A stretch of DNA of 64,000 nucleotides from CAYFJO01 sp964343305 (GTDB taxonomy: Bacteria > Planctomycetota > Planctomycetia > Pirellulales > Pirellulaceae): contig CAYFJO010000003.1 of assembly GCA_964343305.1 (NCBI GenBank), positions 1 through 64,000 on the forward strand, given 5' to 3'. Below are positions 1 to 9,167 of the stretch, one piece after another. Within the stretch, counting starts at the first letter, position 1. The number at the start of each line of letters is the position of its first letter. Both the position numbers and the translations under genes were made by a program. Under the pieces are notes generated by a model. The model saw only the letters and a program-made list of their open reading frames with translations, made no database searches and was not told the origin of the DNA.

Positions 1-573
1 GCAAGTTTCAATTTCTGGGTGGGGGAATTAGCCGACATCTCGCGGAACGATGACGCTTGCGTCCGATATTGGAACGCAAGTTTGATGCTTTCGAACAAGC
101 ATCTTCAACAGATTATGAAACGAGCGCTGGCGGCGTCCGATCGCCTGTCTTTGCTCGATGTCCTACCGAGCAAACCCCAACTACTGATCGTCGTCGCCGA
201 ACAATTCCTCAGCGACGAAAGTCATGACGATTTGCGCCGCCAACTGATGAATCGTTCGCTGACTGAAATCGCATCGTTAAACGTTCCTCGAGCCGAACGA
301 TTCGAGATCAAAACGCGCATCTATCTTCAAATGAAAGAGATCGACAAAGCCGCCGAATTCGCAAAACTTGCCTTGGACGAACAGCCGGGGCGCCTTAGTT
401 CTCGTGTGACGTATGCTCGCGTGCTTACACAAAAAGGTGATTATGTGGGCGCCATTCGGCAGTATCGAATTTGTGCCGTCATGACTGGTGACCAGCAACG
501 ATTTCAGGGCGAGATTGACTCTCTCTACGAAAAACGGAAAGAGAACCTCAAATCGAAACTGCCGAATTCTTGA
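1..573 (+). CDS. C-terminal part of a TPR-containing protein (5' end outside window)
   Basis: The frame is open from base 1, so the gene begins upstream; the first in-window start (GTG at 19) is probably internal. The roughly 190 visible residues are helical. The last third (around 'KAAEFAKLALDEQPGRLSS' and 'GDYVGAIRQYRICA') reads as two tetratricopeptide-like helix pairs; TPRs bind other proteins. The early part ('DACVRYWNASLMLS') recalls the helical tails that follow O-antigen ligase/polymerase membrane domains in planctomycetes, and the next genes (CpsB phosphatase, later WecB) are exopolysaccharide genes, so a Wzy/WaaL-type protein is possible. That assignment is inference; only the TPR-like tail is visible. 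It ends convergent with the CpsB-type gene, 66 bases away. Confidence 0.6.
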   Translation, partial: ASFNFWVGELADISRNDDACVRYWNASLMLSNKHLQQIMKRALAASDRLSLLDVLPSKPQLLIVVAEQFLSDESHDDLRRQLMNRSLTEIASLNVPRAERFEIKTRIYLQMKEIDKAAEFAKLALDEQPGRLSSRVTYARVLTQKGDYVGAIRQYRICAVMTGDQQRFQGEIDSLYEKRKENLKSKLPNS

Positions 574-639
574 GTCGCGGGGTGTGCAAGTCACTCAAGG
601 CGCGTCTTTCACAATAATGTCGCAGTTTCAACGGCAAAA

Positions 640-1413
640 TCACAAGAACCAGAACCGCTTCTTGGGGCGCGCGGGAACGGGCAGTTTGACTCTCTGGCCG
701 GACAACATTCTAGCACTGTTCTCGTAGAACAACTCGTTTGCCACATCAAAGCTGGTCCAATCGACGACGCGATCAAATGCTTCGGCCACGATGGGGCGTC
801 GCCGCAACGCGCCGTGGCCATCCGATCCAATCACGTGAACGATGCCCCGCTGAAACCAAGCTCGCAGTGCTCGCAGCGTTGCGCCCCGCAATTTCAGCAC
901 ACTGTTGGCATTGACCTGAATCACCACTCCCAGGCTGATGAGATGCTCAATGTCCCCGTGACTCATCAGCAACTGGCTGTATCGCTCGGCGTGGGCCAGA
1001 ATCGGCCGGACACTTCGCTGCGCACATTGCTGCACCAGCATGGTAATGTCAAAGTATGAATTGTGCGGCATTTCGATCAGCAGATATTGGCCCGCGTCGC
1101 CGACTGTCATCAACTCGCCCTGGTCCAGGCGGTCGATCAAATCGACGTCGATCATCACCTCGCCCATCGGCACTACCTCGATGCCAATCTCTTGCTCTTT
1201 GAGTTGCTTTTGCAGTTCCACACATGATGCGGCGATCGCCTTCCGGTCAACTTCCGGCCACTGAGGTCCCTGATGCGCGACACAGGCGATGTGCCAAGTG
1301 CCCGATAGCCACGCCATACGGCACATTTCGACCGCCTCGTCCATCGTCGCTGGACCGTCGTCCAATCCGGCGCACAGATGGCAATGTATGTCGGCAAAAC
1401 GGGGTGGAGCCAT
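640..1413 (-). CDS. CpsB/CapC-type (PHP-domain) tyrosine-protein phosphatase
   Basis: 257 residues, the usual size for the manganese-dependent PHP phosphatases (CpsB, YwqE, Wzb-like) that dephosphorylate bacterial tyrosine kinases and so control capsule/exopolysaccharide polymerisation. Visible motifs in order: 'DIHCHLCAGLDDG' (metal ligands, residues about 8-20), 'MGEVMIDV', 'LLIEMPHNSYF', 'ILAHAERY', 'QVNANS' and the closing 'GSDGHG'. The second metal motif is normally 'ATPHH'; here it reads 'ACVAHQG', so the TP pair is lost although a His remains. Activity is therefore likely but not certain. The stop of the PhoD-type gene lies 4 bases upstream on the same strand, suggesting co-transcription. 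No tyrosine kinase partner is in the window. Confidence 0.82.
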   Translation of the reverse strand: MAPPRFADIHCHLCAGLDDGPATMDEAVEMCRMAWLSGTWHIACVAHQGPQWPEVDRKAIAASCVELQKQLKEQEIGIEVVPMGEVMIDVDLIDRLDQGELMTVGDAGQYLLIEMPHNSYFDITMLVQQCAQRSVRPILAHAERYSQLLMSHGDIEHLISLGVVIQVNANSVLKLRGATLRALRAWFQRGIVHVIGSDGHGALRRRPIVAEAFDRVVDWTSFDVANELFYENSARMLSGQRVKLPVPARPKKRFWFL

Positions 1414-1417
1414 CGAT

Positions 1418-2866
1418 TCACTCGGCCTGCAACTGGCTGCGTTTCAGTGTGAGCGAGTAGACGGACTTCTTGTCAATCGTGATGCACTCGAACGTCAACT
1501 CCGGATCGTCCTTCATCAAATCAAACGTGATCATGCCGAAAAAGTTGCCTTGGTTGTAGGAAAACAGTGCTTGCGACTTGGTCCCATGAGTATGGTTGTT
1601 GGTCAACTTGGATGTTTCGAACTCATAAAGCGTGTAGCCGTTGGGGCGTTTGATCTCGTACACATCGGTGCGATGACGGTCAGCCGAAAGCAGAATCACG
1701 CCACCAATCCTTTCACGATCGATTAATGAAAAAATCTCCTCCCGCTCTTTCGGCACGCCCCACCAGGAATCCTTGCCGCCTTTGTCCGCCGTTTCTGTCC
1801 ACAAGGTGCCGGATGCAATGACTTTAAACGTGGCTCGCGAAGCTTTCAATTTTTCAAGTAGCCACTTTTTCTGCGCCGGACCGAGCATGGTGCCGTCCTT
1901 GAACGAACGATAGTACCGACCGTCGGTCATAAAGAAGTCGACGTCGCCGATCGAAAAATCAAACCAGCAACCGGGCTGTTCATCGCCTCCGCCGTAGTAC
2001 GGATTGACCCAATTCTCTTTGAACACCTTCCAGACCGGCACTTTCCAATCCGGCTTGAAGGGATCGAGTCCGCCAGCACAATCGTTTTTGCCAAAGTCAT
2101 GGTCGTCCCAGATGGCGTAAGCCGCCGTGCCGGCCGTCAAACGCTGAAACTCGGGACGTAGTTGCCGACGGTAGTAGTACAACCGGTGGCGATTGCGATG
2201 TTCAGGATCATCGATGTACAGATTGTCGCCCAAAAAAAGAAAGGCATCGGGACGATAAGCGGCAACCGAATTCCAAATCCGTTCCTTATCGGGATTCACT
2301 CTGGCACCACCCCCGAACGCGATTTTGAATTTCGCCTTTTGATCTCGCGATGGTGCCGTGCGAAAAGATGGCCGCCAATCCAGCGCCGCTTCGCCGTCAA
2401 CGACCACATCGTAATAATAGGTCGTCAGCGGCTCCAAATCGATTAAGCCAATAATCGCCGTCAAATCGCCGTCCTTTTTCGTGCGGACTTCTTTCGAACG
2501 TCTCGCGTCGGAGAGATCGGCCTGCTTGCCAAAAACAATTTGCACATCCGCCGCGACTGGCGTCCGCAACCAAATCTTGGCACTTCGATCCGTTACACAC
2601 CCAAGCATCGGACCGCCAAACAGCCGAAGATGGTGCTTTTTGATCTGCGCGGCAACCGCGGGCGTTTGATTGACCGACGCCAGCGACGCATCGTTCTTCC
2701 CTTCGTCATTGATTCCAACACCATTGAGGAGTGCGTCGACAAGCACTCGCTCCAGTTCTCCCAACACAGGGGTGTCCAGCGAAGTGGGAATGATGTCCTT
2801 CGCCAGTCCAACGTTAGTGGTAAACAACGTCTGGGTAAGCACGATTATTGTTGCAACTCGTCGCAT
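1418..2866 (-). CDS. Secreted PhoD-like alkaline phosphatase/phosphodiesterase
   Basis: About 482 residues from the chosen ATG at 2866, which is followed by a clean signal peptide ('MRRVATIIVLTQTLF', cleavage near residue 22) and preceded by AGGA at good spacing; the frame runs 13 codons further upstream but without these features. After an N-terminal fibronectin-like part ('IWLRTPVAADVQIVFG') comes the metallophosphatase domain with 'FLGDNLY' (about residues 211-217), 'WDDHDFGKND' (253-262) and 'LSADRHRTDV' near residue 386, the metal-binding blocks of the PhoD family. It probably removes phosphate from organic esters outside the cytoplasm. It is followed by the CpsB-type gene and is divergent from the sulfatase gene (94-base gap). 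Confidence 0.87.
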   Translation of the reverse strand: MRRVATIIVLTQTLFTTNVGLAKDIIPTSLDTPVLGELERVLVDALLNGVGINDEGKNDASLASVNQTPAVAAQIKKHHLRLFGGPMLGCVTDRSAKIWLRTPVAADVQIVFGKQADLSDARRSKEVRTKKDGDLTAIIGLIDLEPLTTYYYDVVVDGEAALDWRPSFRTAPSRDQKAKFKIAFGGGARVNPDKERIWNSVAAYRPDAFLFLGDNLYIDDPEHRNRHRLYYYRRQLRPEFQRLTAGTAAYAIWDDHDFGKNDCAGGLDPFKPDWKVPVWKVFKENWVNPYYGGGDEQPGCWFDFSIGDVDFFMTDGRYYRSFKDGTMLGPAQKKWLLEKLKASRATFKVIASGTLWTETADKGGKDSWWGVPKEREEIFSLIDRERIGGVILLSADRHRTDVYEIKRPNGYTLYEFETSKLTNNHTHGTKSQALFSYNQGNFFGMITFDLMKDDPELTFECITIDKKSVYSLTLKRSQLQAE

Positions 2867-2959
2867 GGATGAATTCCTTGTTCCTGATGTCAATTCGCAA
2901 GGCAAACAATCATACTATCAAATCACAGGTCAAAACAGGTTCACTCCGGAGGCATCGAC

Positions 2960-4417
2960 ATGAGATGGATTATCATTCTGGTACTTTTGCACGCCGCTAT
3001 CGCGAACGCGAGGTCGGCGGAACGTCTAAATGTGTTGTTCATCGCCATCGACGACTTGCGTCCCGAACTTGGCGTTTACGGCAGTCCCGCAAAATCACCG
3101 CGCCTCGACGCGCTGGCAGCGGCCGGGACAGTGTTTGATCGGGCCTACTGCCAAGTCGCGTTGTGCATGCCCAGCCGCGGATCGCTGATGACAGGTCTGC
3201 GTCCCGACACGATTCGAATGTACGCGTTTGACCGCGATTTTCGCGAGACCGTGCCCGATGCCGTGACACTGCCCGAACAGTTCAAAAAACACGGCTATCA
3301 CACCCAGGCGTTCGGCAAGATCTTCCACAAAGACGATCCGCAGTCCTGGTGCACGCCACTGTGGCGTTCGCGACAACCGGAATATCACACCGAAAAGGGC
3401 ACCAAGATTCTGGAGTACATCAAGACGGACTACCGTCGCATCACATTCACCTGGGAGTTGGGCGACGGCTTCACCAAATCAAAACGCATGGGCGGACTGC
3501 CGCTGGAATCACCCGACGTGCCCGATCGTTCACTCCGCGACGGCGACATGACCGACCAGGTGATCCGCGCGCTGAACGAAGTCAAAGACAAACCGTTCTT
3601 CCTGGCCGCGGGCTATCTGAAACCACACTTGCCATTTGTCGCGCCAAAGAATTACTTCGACTTATATGATCGAGACAAAATTGAATTAGCAGCAAATCCA
3701 CTGCCGCCCAAGGATTCGCCGGACTTTGCGGTCTACAACTGGAACGACATGCGGCACTACTATGGCATTCCAAAGATTGGCCCAATGCCGGACCGTTTGT
3801 CGCGCGATCTCCGGCACGCGTACTATGCCTGTGTCACTTACGTCGATGCCCAAATCGGGCGGCTGCTCGACGAACTGGATCGGCTCAAGTTGCGTGACAA
3901 CACGGTCGTCATCGTCTGGGGCGACCACGGTTGGCAATTGGGCGAGCACGGCATGTGGGACAAGCACTCTAATTTCGAAACGTCGACCCGCGTGCCGATG
4001 ATCATCAGTGTTCCTGGCCAGAAACCAGACCGCACCAAGGCACTGGTAGAACTGGTCGACATCTACCCCACGCTGTGCGACCTTTGCCAAGTACCCGCGC
4101 CCGACAATCTCGAAGGCGCGAGTTTCGTCCCACTGATCGAGCGACCGGATCGTCCGGGGAAATCGGCCGCCTTCAGCCAATATCAACGTGTCATTCCCGG
4201 CCACGGCAAAGGCATGGGCTATTCCATGCGAACCGAGCACTATCGGCTGACCCGTTGGTATGGAGCGAAGGGCGAACTTGTGGCAACCGAGTTATATGAC
4301 CACCAGACCGATCCGCAGGAAAACGTCAACATCGCAGGCTTGAAGGAGAACGCGGCACTCCTGAAAGAACTCACCTCCCAGCAGGACCTAGGCTGGCAAA
4401 AAGCCGGCCCGCTATAG
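2960..4417 (+). CDS. Secreted sulfatase, iduronate-2-sulfatase type
   Basis: 485 residues with a signal peptide ('MRWIIILVLLHAAIANA'). The sulfatase signature Cys-Met-Pro-Ser-Arg lies at residues 69-73, where the Cys must be converted to formylglycine by a separate enzyme not in this window. Metal ligands are visible as Asp31-Asp32 ('IAIDDLRPELG') and in 'GDHGWQLGEHGMWDKHSNF', a stretch typical of the human-IDS-like branch. It probably removes sulfate from sulfated polysaccharides in the periplasm, a common planctomycete trait. A GGAGG ribosome site lies about 9 bases before the ATG. No sugar hydrolase is directly linked, so the substrate is unknown. Confidence 0.9.
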   Translation: MRWIIILVLLHAAIANARSAERLNVLFIAIDDLRPELGVYGSPAKSPRLDALAAAGTVFDRAYCQVALCMPSRGSLMTGLRPDTIRMYAFDRDFRETVPDAVTLPEQFKKHGYHTQAFGKIFHKDDPQSWCTPLWRSRQPEYHTEKGTKILEYIKTDYRRITFTWELGDGFTKSKRMGGLPLESPDVPDRSLRDGDMTDQVIRALNEVKDKPFFLAAGYLKPHLPFVAPKNYFDLYDRDKIELAANPLPPKDSPDFAVYNWNDMRHYYGIPKIGPMPDRLSRDLRHAYYACVTYVDAQIGRLLDELDRLKLRDNTVVIVWGDHGWQLGEHGMWDKHSNFETSTRVPMIISVPGQKPDRTKALVELVDIYPTLCDLCQVPAPDNLEGASFVPLIERPDRPGKSAAFSQYQRVIPGHGKGMGYSMRTEHYRLTRWYGAKGELVATELYDHQTDPQENVNIAGLKENAALLKELTSQQDLGWQKAGPL

Positions 4418-4436
4418 ATGGGACTGTTGTCCTCTC

Positions 4437-4453
4437 GGCACGCAGAGCGTGCC
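4437..4453. repeat. Short perfect hairpin (GGCACGC-AGA-GCGTGCC)
   Basis: A 7-bp perfect stem with a 3-base loop, flanked by further partial pairing (CCTC before, GAGG after). It sits 20 bases after the sulfatase stop. There is no T-run, so it is not a classical intrinsic terminator. It resembles other intergenic palindromes in this window in size and placement. Confidence 0.6.
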
Positions 4454-4559
4454 CTACGGGAGGTGAAATCGCGCTTGAGGCATGTTAGAGTAGAGGCAAC
4501 TGCGGTTGACCGCTTCCGCACGCTCTTGTCTGACACCCGACCTACGCTAGATACTCACC

Positions 4560-7500
4560 ATGATCCAAAATCGACGGCTCGCCGCTACGTTCACATTCCT
4601 GCTCTTCCTGCCTTCCTTGTTGCATTCCGCGCCTCCGTCGACAAAACCGGTCGAGGGGCTGCGTGACAATACTCCTAGCACCTACGCGTTGACCAACGCA
4701 CGTGTTGTCATTGCCGTAGGCAAAACCATTGATCGCGCGACGATCGTTGTGCGTGACCACGTGGTCCTGGGCGTGGGCAAAGATGTGCGAATTCCAGAGG
4801 AAGCTCGTATCATCGACATGGCTGGTCGGACGATTTATCCAGGGATTATTGACGCGTTCCGTGAAGCAACTGTCGACACCGCGATCCTGAAGAAGGGCGC
4901 GCCTCACTGGAATCCGAACGTTCGCCCGCAGCTCAACATGGCCGATCAGTTCGCGGCAGACAAAGCACTGAATAAGGAACTGAGGAGACAAGGCATTGTT
5001 GCTCGGCTGGTCGCTCCTAGTGGCGGCGTGATCAAAGGGACCAGCGCGGTTGTTTCGACGGGCGACGAACCGAACTCACACGGTGTTTTGAACCGAGCCG
5101 TGGCCCAGCATATTCGCCTGACCGTCTCGCGGGGACGCGATCGAAAACAGTTTCCCAACTCGCCAATGGGAGCCGTGGCTCTGGCGCGCCAGGCGTTTTA
5201 CGACGCTGATTGGCATCAGAAAGCTTGGACGGCTTATCGAGCGGATTCGACGTTGTCGCGTCCCGAACAGAACGACGCGCTCGATGCGTTGGGCGGATGG
5301 CTTGATGGCAACGGCCTCATGATCGCCGACACATCGAACGAGTTGTTTGTGTTGCGGGCTGATGGTTTTGCTCGAGAGTTTGGATTGAATCTTGCCATTC
5401 GCGGATCCGGCAACGAATATCGGCGGATCGATGCAGTTCGCGCCACGGGCCGCTCGGTTATTGTTCCGGTCAATTTCCCCAAGCCGCCCAATGTCGCCAC
5501 GCCTGAGTCGGCAATGAACGTGACGCTCGAATCGTTGATGCACTGGGACATCGCGCCAGAGAATCCGGGTCGGCTCGATCGCGCTGGCATTCGCATCGCT
5601 TTGACTTCGCACGGTTTGCCTGACGCGGGCAAGTATTTGGACGCTGTTCGCAAGGCCATCGATCGCGGTCTGGATGCCGACTCGGCGTTGCGCGCGATGA
5701 CGGAAACGCCCGCCACGTTATTTGACGTCGATGAGCAACTGGGCACCATTGAAACGGGAAAGTTGGCGAGCTTTGTCGTCGCCGACGGTGATTTGTTCGA
5801 CAAGAAGACGAAGGTTCTCGAAACATGGGTCGCAGGAAAGCGATTTGAAGTCAAGCCACAGTTCAAGTCCGACCCGCGCGGCAATTGGTCGTTCGGGGTC
5901 AAGGGGCAAGCGTCAGGGCTGGTGCTGAAGATTGACGGACAACCCGGAAAACTGTCGGGGACGATTCGTCGCTCGAAGTCGAAGTCCAAAGACGAGACGA
6001 AGCTCGACAAGGTTGGTCTGCACGATGCGCGTCTGAGTTGCGTGTTCAACGCGGAGAAGTTCGGACTCGAAGGTGCAGCTCAGTTAAGCGCCGTGCTGGA
6101 TGAATCCGACGAACCAACGTTGATCGGCTACGTCGTTTGGCCCGACGGTCGTCAAGCCGAATTTGTGGCGAGCCGGAGTGCTGCAAAGCCAGAGCCAGAT
6201 GAGAGCAAACCGGACAAAGACGCGAAAGAAGAGATCTCTAAAGAGGCGTCGTTTGCCATCAACTATCCGATGGGAGCTTTCGGCCGAACGACCAAACCGG
6301 AGCAATCGGAACTGGTCGTCAAAGGCGCGACGATTTGGACGTGCGGCCCGGCGGGAGTGGTCGAAGACGCGATGCTGCTCGTGCGAGGCGGCAAGATTGT
6401 CGCCGTTGGCAAGGACATCGCCGTTCCGAAAGGCACCCGCGTTGTTGACGTTTCAGGCAGCCACGTGACGCCTGGCATCATCGATTGTCATTCTCACATG
6501 GCCACCGACGGCGGTGTCAACGAATCAACGCAAGCCGTGACGGCCGAAGTGCGCATCGGAGATTTCGTGGACGCGGACGACATCGCGATCTATCGGCAGT
6601 TGGCCGGCGGTGTGACGTGCGCCAACATCTTGCACGGATCGGCGAACCCGATTGGTGGCCAAAACCAAGTCATCAAATTCCGCTGGGGCGCGTTGCCCGA
6701 ACAATTGAAATTCGCGCGGGCTCCGCAAGGCATCAAGTTCGCGCTAGGCGAAAACGTCAAACAGAGCAACTGGGGCGACGATTACACGACACGTTACCCA
6801 CAGACGCGAATGGGTGTCGAACAAATCATGCGCGACGAATTTCAAGCCGCCCGCGAGTACCAGAAACGACGGGCCGATTGGAAGAAGAATCACCGAGGTC
6901 TTCCGCCGCGACGCGATTTGGAATTGGACGCCATCAGCGAGATCCTGCACGGCACGCGCTGGATTCACTGCCACAGTTATCGGCAAGATGAAATTCTCGC
7001 GTTGATTCGTGTGCTGGACGACTTCGACGTGACGATCGGCAGTTTCCAGCACATCCTGGAAGGTTACAAAGTTGCCGATGCGATGGCCAAGCATGGCGCG
7101 ACGGGGTCCGCGTTCTCTGATTGGTGGGCCTACAAGTTCGAAGTTTACGACGCGATTCCTTACAACGGTGCGCTGATGCACCACGCCGGCGTCAACGTGT
7201 CGTTCAACTCGGACGATCGCGAGTTGGCGAGGCACTTGAATCACGAAGCAGCCAAGGCCGTGAAGTACGGCGGCATCGAGCCGGCTGAAGCGTTGAAGTT
7301 TGTCACGTTGAACCCCGCGATTCAATTGCGGATCGACACGCATGTAGGTTCGCTGGAAGCAGGCAAGGATGCGGACTTCGTCGTCTGGAGCGGATCGCCG
7401 TTGTCCGTTTTTTCGCGCTGCCAGCAGACGTGGGTCGATGGCCGCAAGTACTTTGATCTAGGCGAAGATCAAGAACTCCGCACACAAGTCGCAAACATGC

Positions 7501-7646
7501 GAACGACGTTGATCCAAAAGATCCTGGCATCGGGCGAAGCGATGCGCAAGCCGGGCGAAGGCGACAATGATCCAGCAAGCCTGTGGCCCCGTCACGATGA
7601 GTTTTGCCATCATCATGACCATGACGATGACCACGACGAAGAATAA
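4560..7646 (+). CDS. Secreted tandem amidohydrolase-superfamily protein (two domains)
   Basis: 1028 residues with a signal peptide ('MIQNRRLAATFTFLLFLP'). Two imidazolonepropionase-like amidohydrolase domains lie in tandem. In the second (about residues 580-990) 'PGIIDCHSHM' supplies the HxH metal pair (His644/His646), with further candidate ligands in 'IHCHSYRQDE', 'SFQHILEG' and 'SFNSDD'. In the first (about 40-420) the same position reads 'YPGIIDAFREA', so both His are missing and this half is probably non-catalytic. A linker around 440-570 is rich in Lys/Glu. The C-terminus ends in a His/Asp run ('HHHDHDDDHDEE') that could bind metal. The next gene is a third, also degenerate, copy 36 bases downstream. 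Substrate unknown. Confidence 0.85.
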   Translation: MIQNRRLAATFTFLLFLPSLLHSAPPSTKPVEGLRDNTPSTYALTNARVVIAVGKTIDRATIVVRDHVVLGVGKDVRIPEEARIIDMAGRTIYPGIIDAFREATVDTAILKKGAPHWNPNVRPQLNMADQFAADKALNKELRRQGIVARLVAPSGGVIKGTSAVVSTGDEPNSHGVLNRAVAQHIRLTVSRGRDRKQFPNSPMGAVALARQAFYDADWHQKAWTAYRADSTLSRPEQNDALDALGGWLDGNGLMIADTSNELFVLRADGFAREFGLNLAIRGSGNEYRRIDAVRATGRSVIVPVNFPKPPNVATPESAMNVTLESLMHWDIAPENPGRLDRAGIRIALTSHGLPDAGKYLDAVRKAIDRGLDADSALRAMTETPATLFDVDEQLGTIETGKLASFVVADGDLFDKKTKVLETWVAGKRFEVKPQFKSDPRGNWSFGVKGQASGLVLKIDGQPGKLSGTIRRSKSKSKDETKLDKVGLHDARLSCVFNAEKFGLEGAAQLSAVLDESDEPTLIGYVVWPDGRQAEFVASRSAAKPEPDESKPDKDAKEEISKEASFAINYPMGAFGRTTKPEQSELVVKGATIWTCGPAGVVEDAMLLVRGGKIVAVGKDIAVPKGTRVVDVSGSHVTPGIIDCHSHMATDGGVNESTQAVTAEVRIGDFVDADDIAIYRQLAGGVTCANILHGSANPIGGQNQVIKFRWGALPEQLKFARAPQGIKFALGENVKQSNWGDDYTTRYPQTRMGVEQIMRDEFQAAREYQKRRADWKKNHRGLPPRRDLELDAISEILHGTRWIHCHSYRQDEILALIRVLDDFDVTIGSFQHILEGYKVADAMAKHGATGSAFSDWWAYKFEVYDAIPYNGALMHHAGVNVSFNSDDRELARHLNHEAAKAVKYGGIEPAEALKFVTLNPAIQLRIDTHVGSLEAGKDADFVVWSGSPLSVFSRCQQTWVDGRKYFDLGEDQELRTQVANMRTTLIQKILASGEAMRKPGEGDNDPASLWPRHDEFCHHHDHDDDHDEE

Positions 7647-7647
7647 C

Positions 7648-7672
7648 GAATGACGAAATACCCACTGACGAA
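7648..7672. repeat. Copy of dispersed 'GACGAAATACCC' element
   Basis: The 25 bases here match, with one difference, the left arm of the element at 60749-60886. The copy begins 2 bases after the stop of the upstream gene and includes an ATG (7650) that extends the following reading frame by eleven repeat-encoded codons; that extension is not part of the real protein. Confidence 0.6.
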
Positions 7673-7682
7673 GAGTGACTCC

Positions 7683-8987
7683 ATGATTCGCATGTCCATC
7701 CTTTTGCTGCTCTTGTGTACTACCTCCTTGTCGGCGTCGCCCGAAATACCGGGAGCCGATCAAAAGACGCCGATTGCTTTGGTCGGTGCAACGGTTCATC
7801 CAGTCAGCGGTCCGGCGATTGATGACGGCGTGCTTGTGTTCGACGAGGGCAAGATCATCGCTGTCGGCCTCGCGAAGAAAACGGACATTCCCAAGAGTGC
7901 GAAAAAGATCAACGTCGCGGGAAAACACGTTTTTCCCGGCTTATTAGACGCCTATACAAACATCGGCCTGGTCGAAATCAACGCCGTGCGGGCGACCCGC
8001 GACATGGCCGAGGTGGGCCGCATCAACCCCAACGTGCAAGCTAACGTGGCGGTCAATCCGGACAGCGAATTGATTCCGATCACGCGAAGCAACGGCGTTT
8101 TGCTGACGGTCAGCGCGCCGGCCGGCGGTTTGATTTCTGGTCGTGCCGCCGTGCTGCAACTGGATGGTTGGACTTATGAAGATTTGACGCTGAGCGCCAG
8201 CGCGGGCTTGATGATCCAATGGCCGCGAATGACGCCCGTGGTCAATTGGTGGGAAGAAAAATCGACCGAAGAACAACGCAAAGAACGCGACGAATCCATT
8301 GCCCGGCTGCACGACTTCTTCGACGACGCGCGAGCCTATCAGAAAGCACGCACGGCTGGCAGCGAACAGGAGTTTGATTCACGTTTGGAATCGATGCTCG
8401 CCGTTCTCGATGGCACGATCCCGCTGATTGTCCGCGCCGACGAGATCCAGCAAATCCAAACCGCTGTCGCGTTCTCCGCCAAACAAAAACTCCGCATGAT
8501 CTTGCTCGGTGGCTACGACGCACCGCATTGTGCCTCGTTGTTGAAGAAGCACAACGTGCCAGTGATCGTGGCGGCCACCTATCGTTTGCCACGCCGTCGG
8601 TCGGACAGTTACGACAGCCCGTTTACACTGCCCGCACGCTTGGCCAAGTTGGGGATCCCGTTTTGCATTTCAAGTTCCGGCCGGTTCGGCGCTTCGAACG
8701 TCCGCAACTTGCCGTACAACGCGGCGATGGCCGCGGCGTTTGGACTGCCGCAGGACGAAGCATTGCGGTCCATCACGTTGTCGCCGGCCGAGATCCTCGG
8801 CGTCAGCGACCGCGTCGGTTCGCTCGAGGCTGGCAAAGACGCCACGCTGTTCATCTCGACCGGCAACGCGCTGGAAACGACGTCGCTAGTCGAGCAGGCT
8901 TTCATCCAAGGCCGCGAAATCGACTTATCCGATCGGCACAAGCGACTGTGGAAAAAGTACGAGGAAAAATACCGCCGGCAAAAGTAG
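7683..8987 (+). CDS. Secreted amidohydrolase-like protein lacking the HxH metal motif
   Basis: 434 residues from the ATG at 7683, which directly precedes a signal peptide ('MIRMSILLLLLCTTSLSAS'). An in-frame ATG at 7650 exists but the residues between are encoded by a dispersed repeat, so it was not used. The fold matches the neighbouring amidohydrolases ('ALVGATVHPVSG', 'GKIIAVG', 'VFPGLLDAYTNIG', C-terminal 'VGSLEAGKDATLF'), but the position of the catalytic HxH holds Tyr91 and Asn93 and no other clear His ligands are seen. It probably acts as a partner or a non-hydrolytic binding protein to the preceding gene; this is inference from adjacency and shared fold. Confidence 0.8.
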   Translation: MIRMSILLLLLCTTSLSASPEIPGADQKTPIALVGATVHPVSGPAIDDGVLVFDEGKIIAVGLAKKTDIPKSAKKINVAGKHVFPGLLDAYTNIGLVEINAVRATRDMAEVGRINPNVQANVAVNPDSELIPITRSNGVLLTVSAPAGGLISGRAAVLQLDGWTYEDLTLSASAGLMIQWPRMTPVVNWWEEKSTEEQRKERDESIARLHDFFDDARAYQKARTAGSEQEFDSRLESMLAVLDGTIPLIVRADEIQQIQTAVAFSAKQKLRMILLGGYDAPHCASLLKKHNVPVIVAATYRLPRRRSDSYDSPFTLPARLAKLGIPFCISSSGRFGASNVRNLPYNAAMAAAFGLPQDEALRSITLSPAEILGVSDRVGSLEAGKDATLFISTGNALETTSLVEQAFIQGREIDLSDRHKRLWKKYEEKYRRQK

Positions 8988-9167
8988 CCGATGTTCTCTC
9001 ACCTCACGCCGAGTAGTGTGCCAATTGTGTTATCACCCGTCGTTAGAACCGCAATTAGATCAAAACCACGGATTCCGGGGTTAGACATCCGCGAGAGTAC
9101 TGATTACTCTAAATCTATACATTCGGTTTTCACCTCGTTTGGCGTAACGACAATAAAGACGGGCTAA

